A program made the position numbers and the translations under genes. A stretch of DNA of 7,906 bases from Acidobacteriota bacterium (lineage in GTDB: Bacteria; Acidobacteriota; Polarisedimenticolia; Gp22-AA2): positions 1 through 7,906 of the forward strand of contig JACOUZ010000129.1 of assembly GCA_016177515.1 (NCBI GenBank). Direction: 5' to 3'. The notes below the pieces were generated by a model. That model was given only the letters and a program-made list of their open reading frames with translations, had not been told where the DNA came from and ran no database searches. Shown here piece by piece: positions 1-6,096 of this stretch. Within the stretch, counting starts at the first letter, position 1. Each line of letters begins with the position of its first letter.

Positions 1-4
1 ACAT
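1..4 (-). CDS. First codon of a further gene cut by the left edge
   Basis: An ATG on the minus strand (bases 4-2) sits 5 nt after a perfect AGGAGG. This is the best ribosome binding site in the window and lies 74 bp past the stop of the subunit IV gene. Only the start codon and one further base are visible, so the product cannot be named. By position it should belong to the cytochrome oxidase group (subunit I or II, an SCO-type copper chaperone or another assembly protein), but that is inference only. Confidence 0.5.
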
Positions 5-9
5 CGTTT

Positions 10-15
10 CCTCCT
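10..15 (-). promoter_or_regulatory. Ribosome binding site of the gene starting at the left edge
   Basis: On the minus strand the sequence reads AGGAGG followed by AAACG and ATG, a consensus Shine-Dalgarno with 5-nt spacing. The 63 bases between it and the subunit IV stop hold no other convincing gene. This site is the main evidence that a coding sequence begins at base 4. Confidence 0.6.
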
Positions 16-78
16 CGCGCCACGCCTGGGACTCGCAGGCCCCATGTGCGCGGCCCATGCGATGACTCGGACACACTC

Positions 79-387
79 CTAGCGCGGCAGCCAGTGAATG
101 TGGGAGATGGCGTCCGGCACGAGCCCGACGTAAATGACCGCCGACAGGACGAGCGGGCTGAGCACAATCAGCATGAGCGCGTACTTCTCGAATTTCAGGT
201 GCATGAAGTACATGGCGACCAGGGCCGCCTTGGCCAGCGCCAGCGCGCACAACGAGACGATCACGAAGGCCTTCGCGTCGGGCACCCTGGCGACGTACAG
301 CTCGATGACGGTCAGGACCGCGAGGGCGAGCCAGACCATCCAGTAGTTCGGTTCGGCGTGGTCGTTGGTCTTGGTCGACACGGGCAT
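79..387 (-). CDS. coxD: Cytochrome c oxidase subunit IV (small prokaryotic type)
   Basis: A small membrane protein of about 102 residues, likely the non-catalytic subunit IV of a haem-copper cytochrome c oxidase, which in known members helps assemble or stabilise the core. A polar N-terminus leads into three hydrophobic segments. The second ends in the family hallmark AMYFMHLKFE, with a lysine (AKAAL) just before it, and the protein ends a few residues after the third helix. The gene follows subunit III by 17 bp, so the two are surely cotranscribed. The start is ambiguous. GGAGG (391-395) abuts a tandem ATG ATG at 390 and 387, and a GTG at 381 has the most usual spacing (9 nt). I chose 387 as a compromise; the alternatives change the protein by only one to two residues. 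The functional call rests on the motif, size and neighbour. Confidence 0.87.
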   Translation of the reverse strand: MPVSTKTNDHAEPNYWMVWLALAVLTVIELYVARVPDAKAFVIVSLCALALAKAALVAMYFMHLKFEKYALMLIVLSPLVLSAVIYVGLVPDAISHIHWLPR

Positions 388-390
388 CAT

Positions 391-395
391 CCTCC
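391..395 (-). promoter_or_regulatory. Ribosome binding site of the subunit IV gene
   Basis: GGAGG on the minus strand lies in the 17-bp gap after subunit III. It touches the first of two tandem ATG codons (0 nt), is 3 nt from the second and is 9 nt from an in-frame GTG. It is the only good Shine-Dalgarno here and leaves the exact start undecided among the three codons. Confidence 0.6.
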
Positions 396-404
396 GGGGC
401 CGGC

Positions 405-1022
405 TCAGGGGATCAGGTATACGAAGGTGAAGACCAGGATCCAGATCAGGTCCACGAAGTGCCAGTAGAGACCCGCGATCTCGACCGGGCTGTTGCTCTC
501 GGCGGTGTACGCGCCCTGGGCGCCTCGGAAGCCGATGCAGAGGAGGTAGATGACCCCCGAAAGGACGTGGCAGCCGTGAAAGCCGGTCAGGATGAAGAAG
601 GTGGCCCCGAAGAGGCTCGAGATGCCGAACGGGTTCCCCTGGATCGTCAGCCCCTCGTGGATCAGGTGCGTCCATTCGTACGCCTGGATGCCCAGGAAGA
701 TGGAGCCCCCGAGGATGGTCCCCCCCAGCCAGAGCAGCAGCCCCTTCCGGTTGCCATGGCGGATCGCCGACAGGGCCTTCACCATCGTCACGCTGCTGCA
801 GATGAGGATGAAGGTGTTGACGGCGGTGAGCGGCACGTCGAGGACCGCGGCCGGGTTCGGCCAGTTGTCGCTGCCGAGGCGCACCGCTCCGTACGTGGCC
901 AGGAGCCCGGCGAACGACATGGCGTCGGAGCAGAGGAAGATCCACATCATCAGCTTGCCCCATCCCGGGGTGAGCTGGTTCTCGTAGCGCTCGATCTCAT
1001 TCATGGTCGCGGCGTGCGCCAT
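405..1022 (-). CDS. coxC: Cytochrome c oxidase subunit III
   Basis: Subunit III of a haem-copper oxidase, a membrane subunit that packs against subunit I and supports its proton uptake and stability without carrying redox centres. The 205-residue protein has about five membrane helices and matches the short bacterial (CtaE-like) form rather than the seven-helix mitochondrial type. Family signatures are GIQAYEW (112-118), FFILTGFHGCHVLSG (142-156) and LYWHFVDLIWILVF (185-198). In the first helix the usual Ser-Glu is Ser-Asp (S32-D33), a conservative change. The ATG at 1022 is favoured because purine-rich GGGAAGGGGG lies 7 nt upstream, while the internal Met7 codon has no Shine-Dalgarno. Subunits I and II are not upstream: the preceding gene is hyfG, 448 bp away. 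The oxidase genes are therefore either continued to the left or split. Confidence 0.95.
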   Translation of the reverse strand: MAHAATMNEIERYENQLTPGWGKLMMWIFLCSDAMSFAGLLATYGAVRLGSDNWPNPAAVLDVPLTAVNTFILICSSVTMVKALSAIRHGNRKGLLLWLGGTILGGSIFLGIQAYEWTHLIHEGLTIQGNPFGISSLFGATFFILTGFHGCHVLSGVIYLLCIGFRGAQGAYTAESNSPVEIAGLYWHFVDLIWILVFTFVYLIP

Positions 1023-1085
1023 CCTGCGGCCCCCTTCCCGCGGCAGAACGCCGCGAGGCGCGGAACTCTAGCACAGGTCCGGGGC

Positions 1086-1191
1086 GGCGGGCCACACCGC
1101 GGGAAGGGGCCTGGCTCGGCTGCGGGGATCGGCGAGACCATCTCTTTGCCTCGTCTGGCCTCGAAGGCCCCGCGCCGCGGTGTGGCCCGCC
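1086..1191 (-). repeat. Long hairpin: 17-bp perfect inverted repeat plus 7-bp inner stem
   Basis: Bases 1086-1102 are the exact reverse complement of 1175-1191 (17 of 17). After a 3x3 internal loop, 1106-1112 pairs perfectly with 1165-1171. The apical loop is 52 nt (1113-1164). In the likely leftward transcript this would lie about 60-170 nt before the subunit III start codon, in its 5' leader. No T-run follows on either side, so it is not a canonical intrinsic terminator. It could be a leader RNA structure, a Rho-related transcript end or the remnant of a palindromic element. Confidence 0.75.
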
Positions 1192-1323
1192 ACCCTTACC
1201 GGACATCCCCGCTGGCACCTCCGCGATCCCATTCCGACGTCCCGTTCGAAGCAACCTCTTGGGCGGGAAGGGATACCCGGGTGCGGGGGACGGCGCCGCA
1301 GCGCAGCGCGGGGGCGTGTCGGA

Positions 1324-1362
1324 GCGCGCCCGTTGCCGCAGCTTTTCAGCGGCCGGGCGCGC
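1324..1362 (-). repeat. Inner hairpin A within the 29-bp inverted repeat
   Basis: A nine-base arm, GCGCGCCCG (1324-1332), pairs with CGGGCGCGC (1354-1362). After a two-base TT bulge, GCCGC (1335-1339) pairs with GCGGC (1349-1353). That gives 14 base pairs closed by a nine-base loop, AGCTTTTCA, which contains the only run of four T's in the surrounding interval. Confidence 0.7.
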
Positions 1363-1381
1363 GAGACCCGAGGGGCGACGA

Positions 1382-1410
1382 GCCGGTCGGCGTCCTGTGC
1401 CGATCCCGGC
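1382..1410 (-). repeat. Inner hairpin B within the 29-bp inverted repeat
   Basis: GCCGG (1382-1386) pairs with CCGGC (1406-1410). After a two-base bulge on the right side, TCGGC (1387-1391) pairs with GCCGA (1399-1403), closed by a seven-base loop. This gives ten base pairs and forms the second arm of the possible three-way junction. Confidence 0.55.
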
Positions 1411-1460
1411 GAGGCGACCCCGTCCCCCGCGCTGCGCTGCGGCGCCGTCCCCGGGAACCG

Positions 1461-1485
1461 GGGACCGATCCTAGAGATCGTTCCC
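1461..1485 (-). repeat. Hairpin with the hyfG stop codon in its loop
   Basis: Bases 1461-1470 and 1476-1485 are reverse complements at nine of ten positions, with one mismatch (1465/1481). The five-base loop contains the TAG stop of the hyfG-like gene. Next to it, CCCCGG (1449-1454) and CCGGGG (1458-1463) form a competing six-bp hairpin. That hairpin overlaps both this stem and the outer arm of the 29-bp repeat, so the structures cannot all exist at once. No T-run follows. Confidence 0.55.
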
Positions 1486-3027
1486 GGAGTACGAGAGGTT
1501 GAAGCTCTTGTTGCACAGCGGGAAATCGGGGACGATGTTCTTCAGGAGCGCGAAGGTGAGCGGGCGCCAGTTGACGAACGACGGGTCCTTCACCTTCACG
1601 CGATGAAGCCCGCCCGACTCGCCGGCCATGATCCAGTGCAGGATGGCGCCGCGCCAGCCCTCGACCAGCCCGAAGGCGCTCGCGAATGCGGGCAGCGGTC
1701 CGGGGGTCGCGCCGACCGGACCCGCCGGCATGCCTTCGACAGCCTGGCGGATGAGGGAGGCCGACTCCCTGACCTCGGCGACGCGGATCAGGGCGCGCGC
1801 CTCCACGTCACCTGATTCCAGCACGGGCACCCGGAACTTCAGCTGCCCGTAGGCCGCGAAGGGGTGGTCGCGCCTGGCGTCGCGGTCGATGCCCGAGGCG
1901 CGCGCCACGTAGCCGAGCACGCCGTGGTCCGCCGCCGTCGGCCGCGTCAGCCGCCCGGCGCCCCGCAACCGGTCGAGCAGCATGCTGTTGGCCTGGCAGG
2001 CGGCGACGACCTCCTCGAAATCGGCGAGCGCCGCCTCGACCTCGCGGGCCAGGGCGCCGTCAGCCGGCAGGTCGCGGCTCAGGCCGCCGGGGACAAGGAC
2101 CCCGCGCAGCAGGCGATGTCCCGTGAGGCGCTTGTTCAGGCGCAGAAGCCCCTCGCGGATGCGCAGGGCGTGCGCCTGGGCGACGGCGAAGCCGGTGTCG
2201 CCGGCGATGGCGCCGAAATCGGCGACATGATTGTAGAGACGCTCCAGCTCGAGCAGGACGACGCGCAGAAAAGCGGCCCGCGGCGGCGGCTGCACGCCAG
2301 CCAGGGACTCGATCGCCTGGCAGTAGGCGAGGGCGTGGCCCAGCGAGGTGTCGCCCGATATGCGCTCGGCCAGCTCGACGCCCTCGGCCGGGCGCCGCCC
2401 CTCGAGCAGCTTCTCGGTCCCCTTGTGCGTGAAGTAGAGGCGCGTCTTCATGTTGATGATCGTCTCGCCGTCCACGCTGAAGCGGAAGTGCCCCGGCTCG
2501 ATGATCCCGGCGTGCACCGGACCCACGGGGATCTCGAAGATTCCCTTTCCCTCCACCTGCTGGAAGGGGAACGGCTGGCCCTGATCCGGGAAATCCCCGG
2601 GAGGCGCCGAGTCCTTCCGGAGCGGGTGATAGGTCTCCGGCCAGAAGCCGTGGCGCACCAGCGGGCGCGGGTCGGGGTGCCCCTCCGCGCGCAGGCCGAA
2701 GAGATCGCGGATTTCGCGCTCGTAGCGCGAGGCGGGGTAGGAGAGGGTGGCGATGGACGGATAGGTCGGATCGTGATCGGGGACCGCGGCCGTGATCTCG
2801 AGAAACTCGTTCCTGCTCCGGTCGGCCCAGAGCCAGACGACCTCGAAGCCGCCTCTCCGGGGGCGCCGGTCGTTGGCCAGCATCAGCTCGAGGTCCAGGG
2901 CGAAGCGCGACAGGAGCAGACGCGCCAGGCTCTTCACCCCCGCGCGCGGAAGGGCGCAGCGGATGACGTTTCCCTGCATCGTCAGGCCGGTCGCCCCATG
3001 CTCCCGAAGCGTCATGTCGAGATTCAT
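1471..3027 (-). CDS. hyfG: HyfG-like fused NuoC-NuoD protein lacking all [NiFe] cysteine ligands (Ehr-type large subunit)
   Basis: The 518-residue peripheral-arm subunit has two domains: a NuoC/30-kDa-type domain (about 20-140, signature YEREIRDLFGL at 102-112) and a NuoD/hydrogenase-large-subunit domain (about 160-518, starting with GPVHAGIIEPGHFRF at 169-183). This matches the HyfG/HycE layout, slightly shorter than the roughly 555-570 residues known in E. coli. In true group 4 hydrogenases two CxxC motifs bind nickel and iron. Here they read ERISGDTSLGH (S224, T227 in place of Cys) and NLSYSGNDL (S512, G515 in place of Cys), so a NiFe centre cannot form in the usual way. The protein ends at the alignment position after which the maturation protease cuts HycE. 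The four remaining cysteines (24, 236, 344, 505) are elsewhere. The ATG overlaps the hyfF stop as ATGA, so translation is probably coupled; only a weak, distant GGAG lies upstream. It may carry electrons between an iron-sulphur partner and a quinone-like site; the substrate is unknown. Confidence 0.9.
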   Translation of the reverse strand: MNLDMTLREHGATGLTMQGNVIRCALPRAGVKSLARLLLSRFALDLELMLANDRRPRRGGFEVVWLWADRSRNEFLEITAAVPDHDPTYPSIATLSYPASRYEREIRDLFGLRAEGHPDPRPLVRHGFWPETYHPLRKDSAPPGDFPDQGQPFPFQQVEGKGIFEIPVGPVHAGIIEPGHFRFSVDGETIINMKTRLYFTHKGTEKLLEGRRPAEGVELAERISGDTSLGHALAYCQAIESLAGVQPPPRAAFLRVVLLELERLYNHVADFGAIAGDTGFAVAQAHALRIREGLLRLNKRLTGHRLLRGVLVPGGLSRDLPADGALAREVEAALADFEEVVAACQANSMLLDRLRGAGRLTRPTAADHGVLGYVARASGIDRDARRDHPFAAYGQLKFRVPVLESGDVEARALIRVAEVRESASLIRQAVEGMPAGPVGATPGPLPAFASAFGLVEGWRGAILHWIMAGESGGLHRVKVKDPSFVNWRPLTFALLKNIVPDFPLCNKSFNLSYSGNDL

Positions 3028-4487
3028 GGCGCGAAGATCTCCGCCGCCCTCCCGAGCAGGCGCGCGAGCGGCCCCGGGATCCACAGGCCGAGGACGATCA
3101 GGACGGCGAGGTTGAGACCGAGAGGCAGCAGTCTCCCGGGCTGATCGCCGCGGGACGTTCCCTCGGGAGGCTCGCCATAAAGCATCCGGTTCAGGTGCGT
3201 GAGGATGGCGACGAAGATCATGGCCAGGAGCGTCAGCACGATCCCCATCACCCAGGTGCGCCCCGCCGTGAAGCCGGCGCGCAGGAGCAGCATCTCGGAA
3301 AGGAACAGCCCCGCGGGCGGCAGGCCGAGCAGGGCGAGGATGCCGGCCGCGAACAGCGCGCCCGTCCACGGCATGACGCGCAGGAGGCCGCGCACCGAGG
3401 CCAGGCTGGTGGTGCCGTAGCGATCGCGGATGGCGCCGGCCAGCAGGATGGTCATCGACTTCGCGGCCGCGTGCGAAAGGGCGTGCAGGAGCGCGGCGAT
3501 CACCCCCGCGGTCCCCAGCGCCGAGCCGAGGCACATGAGCCCCATGTGCTCGACGCTGGAGTAGGCGAGGAGCCTCTTGTAGTTCGCCTGCCGGGTCAGG
3601 AGGAGCGCCGCCACCGCCAGGGTGAGGAGCGCGGTGAGCATCAGCATCCGGTCGGTGAACGCGGTCCCCAGGCAGGCGTCCACCACCACCTTGAAGCGCA
3701 GGATGGCATACAGCGCCACGGCGAGCAGGGACCCCGACATCATGGCGGAGATCGGCGCGGGCGCCTCGGAGTGCGCGTCCGGCAGCCAGGTGTGCATGGG
3801 AGCCAGGCCGGCCTTGGTGCCGTAGCCGACCAGGACGAACACGAACGCCAGACGGGTGACGTCGGGGTCGAGCAGGACCGCCACCCGCGACAGGACGGTC
3901 CAGTGCAGGGCATACGGCGTGCCGCCGACGCGCTGCACGAAGTTGAAGTAGGCGAGGACGGTGCCGACGAACGCCAGCGCGATGCCGACCGATCCGATCA
4001 GGATGTACTTCCAGGAAGCCTCGAGGGCGGCCTTGGAGCGATGCAGCCCGATCAGGAAGGCCGTGGCGATGGTGGTCGCCTCGATCGCCACCCACATCAC
4101 GCCGACATTATTGACGGTGATTGCCAGGAGCATGGTGAACAGGAAGAGGCCGGCGAGGGCATGGTACCGCCGGCCGGGCTCCGCGCCGCCTTCGGCCCCG
4201 GCGGCCGGCGGGCGGGCCCCGCCCTCCCCGAACCACAGGGCGACGAAGCCGACGCCGGTCACGACCAGCAGGAGGACCGCGGACAGTCCGTCGGCGCGCA
4301 GGAACTCCTCCGGGCCGAACGACACCACGCCGCCGGCCAGGACGCGTCCGGCCAGGACGATCGACAGCAGGAAGGCGAGGCCCGAGAGAGCGGCACCGGC
4401 CCGCGCGACCGAGGCGCGCGCCAGGATGCCGGGCGCGGCCAGACCGGCGGCCAGGAGCGGGCAGGCGAGCAGGGCGATGAGCAGCAT
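3024..4487 (-). CDS. hyfF: HyfF-like proton-translocating antiporter-type subunit (NuoM/NuoN family)
   Basis: A 487-residue integral membrane protein with about 13-14 helices that should form one proton channel of the complex. Residues matching the known pumping set of NuoM-type subunits are present: E136 in the MWVAIEATT helix, K225 in GYGTKAGLAPMHTWLPDAH (221-239), K304 in NYKRLLAYSSVEH (302-314), H335, H339 and K343 in the HALSHAAAK helix, and E398 in the LFLSEM helix. A Gly/Ala/Pro/Arg-rich, low-complexity stretch (about 88-107) lies before the helix bearing E136. A GAGG lies 9 nt before the ATG inside the last codons of hyfE, with 3 bp between the genes. The gene ends in a 4-bp overlap with hyfG. 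No truncation or frameshift is seen. Confidence 0.93.
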   Translation of the reverse strand: MLLIALLACPLLAAGLAAPGILARASVARAGAALSGLAFLLSIVLAGRVLAGGVVSFGPEEFLRADGLSAVLLLVVTGVGFVALWFGEGGARPPAAGAEGGAEPGRRYHALAGLFLFTMLLAITVNNVGVMWVAIEATTIATAFLIGLHRSKAALEASWKYILIGSVGIALAFVGTVLAYFNFVQRVGGTPYALHWTVLSRVAVLLDPDVTRLAFVFVLVGYGTKAGLAPMHTWLPDAHSEAPAPISAMMSGSLLAVALYAILRFKVVVDACLGTAFTDRMLMLTALLTLAVAALLLTRQANYKRLLAYSSVEHMGLMCLGSALGTAGVIAALLHALSHAAAKSMTILLAGAIRDRYGTTSLASVRGLLRVMPWTGALFAAGILALLGLPPAGLFLSEMLLLRAGFTAGRTWVMGIVLTLLAMIFVAILTHLNRMLYGEPPEGTSRGDQPGRLLPLGLNLAVLIVLGLWIPGPLARLLGRAAEIFAP

Positions 4488-4490
4488 CCC

Positions 4491-5150
4491 TCAGTGCCTC
4501 AGGTCTTTCATGCGATCGACGTCGATCGTGTCGAAGGTCTCGCGGATGCGGTAGACGAACACCTGCATCACCAGGACGCCCAGGAGGACGTCCAGGAACA
4601 CGCCCAGCTCGACGATGAGCGGCACGCCGAAAGTCGCCAGGACCGCCAGAAGCGCGATGCCGTTCTCCAGGATCAGGAAGCCGATGATCTGGCTGAGGGC
4701 GCTGCGCCTGCTGATGATGATGAACAGCCCGACGAACACGGTGGCGAGCGCCAGGGGGATCCCCCCGCGGGTCGGGAGATCCGCCAGCGACACGACGGGA
4801 GCGGCGACGGCGTAGGACAGCAGGGTCAGAATGCCGGTGATCACCAGGCTGAGGGGCGTGTTGACGTAGGGATGGATCTCGAAATCGGCGGCAACGTGGC
4901 GCTGCACCCGGTGCAGCACGCGCGGGATCAGGACGACCTTGAGGACCAGCACCAGGGCGGCGACGACGCACAGCCGGACGTCGCGCTCCTGGGCCGCGAT
5001 CAGGAGGATGGCCAGGACGATCAGGAACGACTGCCGGGCGAAGGTGCGGATGTAGGCCGCCAGGCTGTGCCGCCAGAGCACCGCCAGGCCCGACAGGAGC
5101 ACGAGGCTCGAGGCCAGGGTGACGAGCCGCGAGAACAGGGCCGGCGCCAC
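4491..5150 (-). CDS. hyfE: HyfE-like membrane subunit (NuoK-like C-terminal half)
   Basis: A 219-residue membrane protein with about six to seven helices, close to the 216 residues of E. coli HyfE. The C-terminal half resembles NuoK. The helix SQIIGFLILENGIALLAV (153-170) carries the conserved acidic residue E162, and the next helix carries E181 (PLIVELGVFLDVLLG), the pair of buried acids that links proton channels in this family. It ends in a short charged tail. The start is GTG, supported by GAGG seven nt upstream. This Shine-Dalgarno overlaps the last codons and the TAG of hyfC, leaving only 4 bp between genes. In the E. coli hyf operon a third antiporter gene (hyfD) lies between hyfC and hyfE; here there is none. 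Confidence 0.9.
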   Translation of the reverse strand: MAPALFSRLVTLASSLVLLSGLAVLWRHSLAAYIRTFARQSFLIVLAILLIAAQERDVRLCVVAALVLVLKVVLIPRVLHRVQRHVAADFEIHPYVNTPLSLVITGILTLLSYAVAAPVVSLADLPTRGGIPLALATVFVGLFIIISRRSALSQIIGFLILENGIALLAVLATFGVPLIVELGVFLDVLLGVLVMQVFVYRIRETFDTIDVDRMKDLRH

Positions 5151-5154
5151 GGCG

Positions 5155-6096
5155 CTACCTCACGAGGAAAGACGACGTGATGGCCAAAAGGGCCAGGATG
5201 AAGGACACGCCCAGAAGCTCCGGCACCCGGAACAGGCGCAGCTTCGCCAGCCGCGTCTCCAGCACGGTGACGGCGACCGCCAGCACCACGAGCTTGCCGG
5301 CGAGGGCCAAAACGGCCAGGGCGAGGGACCGCGGCGACAGCTCCACGGCGACCCCCCAGGGGCAGACCAGGTTTGACAGGAGCGACAGGAAGAGAAAGAA
5401 TTTCATGTGCGCCGCCCACTCGAGGAGCGCCAGCGAAGGGCCGGAGTACTCCAGGATCATCGCCTCGTGGATCATGGTGAGCTCGAGATGCGTCGCCGGG
5501 TTGTCCACGGGCAGGCGGCCGCACTCGGCGAGCATGACGATGAACAGGGCCGCGAACGCCATCAGGTGTCCCGGGCTGAGAGTGGCCTCCGGGTGGGCCA
5601 GCGTGCGCGCCACGATTTCGCCGAGGTTGGTCGAGCCGGCGCCCGCCCCCATGCCGAAGATCGCCAGGGCGATCGTCGGCTCGGCCAGGGCGGCGATGGT
5701 CATCTCGCGGCTCGCCCCCATTCCCCCGAAGGGCGAGGCCGTGTCCAGCCCGGCGAGCGCCAGGAAAAAGGTCCCGAGCAGGAGCAGGTACACTACGACG
5801 ATCAGGTCCCCCGCGCGGTCGAACGGCAAGGGGGCCGCGACCAGGGGGACGAGGAGGCTGACGACGAGGGTGCTGGCGAACACCAGGTGCGGCGTGGCGT
5901 GGAAGATCCACGACGCCTGGGTCGACACGACGCGCTCCTTGTCGAGCAGCTTGGCGAGATCGCGGTACGGCTGCCACGCCGGCGGCCCGCGCCGTCCCTG
6001 CAGGCGCGCCTTGAGGAGGCGCACCAGGCCGATCAGTCCCGGCGCGAGGCTCAGGGTCAGGAGGCACTGCAGCGCCTCCAGCAGGTACGGGATCAC
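5155..6096 (-). CDS. hyfC: HyfC-like NuoH-family membrane subunit
   Basis: A 313-residue protein with about eight helices, the NuoH/HycD/HyfC-type subunit that joins the peripheral arm to the proton channels. Signatures are ARLQGRRGPPAWQPYRDLAK (30-49), the cytoplasmic loop LDTASPFGGMGASREM (117-132), and ECGRLPVDNPATHLE (191-205) followed by EAMILEYSG (211-219). These carry the acidic cluster E191, D198, E205, E211, E216, typical of the E-channel and quinone-facing loop in complex I. Length agrees with the family (about 310-325). Translation starts at GTG, with GAGG eight nt upstream overlapping the TGA of hyfB; the genes are 10 bp apart. No anomaly is seen, so the coupling surface appears intact even though the large subunit has lost its metal ligands. 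Confidence 0.94.
   Translation of the reverse strand: MIPYLLEALQCLLTLSLAPGLIGLVRLLKARLQGRRGPPAWQPYRDLAKLLDKERVVSTQASWIFHATPHLVFASTLVVSLLVPLVAAPLPFDRAGDLIVVVYLLLLGTFFLALAGLDTASPFGGMGASREMTIAALAEPTIALAIFGMGAGAGSTNLGEIVARTLAHPEATLSPGHLMAFAALFIVMLAECGRLPVDNPATHLELTMIHEAMILEYSGPSLALLEWAAHMKFFLFLSLLSNLVCPWGVAVELSPRSLALAVLALAGKLVVLAVAVTVLETRLAKLRLFRVPELLGVSFILALLAITSSFLVR

Larger units (their letters stand above)
1286..1452 (-). repeat. 29-bp perfect inverted repeat with 109-bp interior
   Basis: Bases 1286-1314 are the exact reverse complement of 1424-1452. The 29-bp arm is made of a G-run, a GCGCC/GCAGCGCAGCGC core and a second G-run. The interior (1315-1423) contains two further hairpins, at 1324-1362 and 1382-1410, so the whole folds on paper as a three-way junction. 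It begins 18 bp after the hyfG stop codon in the direction of transcription. A perfect 29-bp match is far beyond chance even in GC-rich DNA. I do not recognise it as a known element. Confidence 0.8.
1023..1470. other. 448-bp intergenic region rich in inverted repeats
   Basis: This gap separates the hyfG stop from the subunit III start, both genes pointing left. I see no credible gene in it. The open frames crossing it are Arg/Pro/Gly-rich with no recognisable motif, and the minus-strand one also overlaps the start of subunit III. It should contain the 3' end of the hyf-like transcript and probably a promoter for the oxidase genes, but no good -35/-10 pair and no hairpin followed by a T-run is visible. 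Instead it holds at least five hairpins, described separately. They account for most of 1086-1191 and 1286-1485. Confidence 0.7.

Noticed and set aside
997..1254. Minus-strand 85-codon frame in the intergenic region
   Set aside because: It overlaps the start of subunit III in another frame, is Arg/Gly/Pro-rich and has no motif. The long hairpin sequence runs through it.
1226..1254. Possible minus-strand sigma-70-like promoter (TTGCTT, 17 nt, TGGGAT) for the oxidase genes
   Set aside because: It has only three of six matches in each box, which is not above chance in a 448-bp region. Some promoter may well exist here, but this one is not supported.
1086..1485. Intrinsic terminator for the hyf-like operon
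   Set aside because: Strong hairpins are present, but none is followed by a T-run on the minus strand, so a Rho-independent terminator cannot be called.
1180..1815. Plus-strand 211-codon frame crossing the intergenic region into hyfG
   Set aside because: Its right part is antisense to hyfG and its left part runs through inverted repeats. There is no recognisable domain.
1471..3027. Annotation of the locus as an active hydrogenase-4 or formate hydrogenlyase
   Set aside because: All four NiFe cysteine ligands are missing and no formate dehydrogenase, HyfI or maturation gene is in the window.
1864..3144. Plus-strand open frame of 426 codons
   Set aside because: It is antisense to the hyfG-like gene with its NuoC and NuoD motifs, and it has low-complexity composition with no recognisable motif.
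3028..4095. Upstream extension of the hyfG frame to 4095 (a possible 874-residue protein)
   Set aside because: The extension is an out-of-frame reading of hyfF. The family N-terminus begins near the ATG at 3027, which overlaps the hyfF stop as ATGA.
3195..5180. Plus-strand open frame of 661 codons, rich in Gln, Glu, Asp, Arg and His
   Set aside because: It lies antisense to hyfF and hyfE, which have clear family motifs. Its extreme hydrophilic composition is what the opposite strand of GC-rich membrane-protein genes produces, and it shows no domain.
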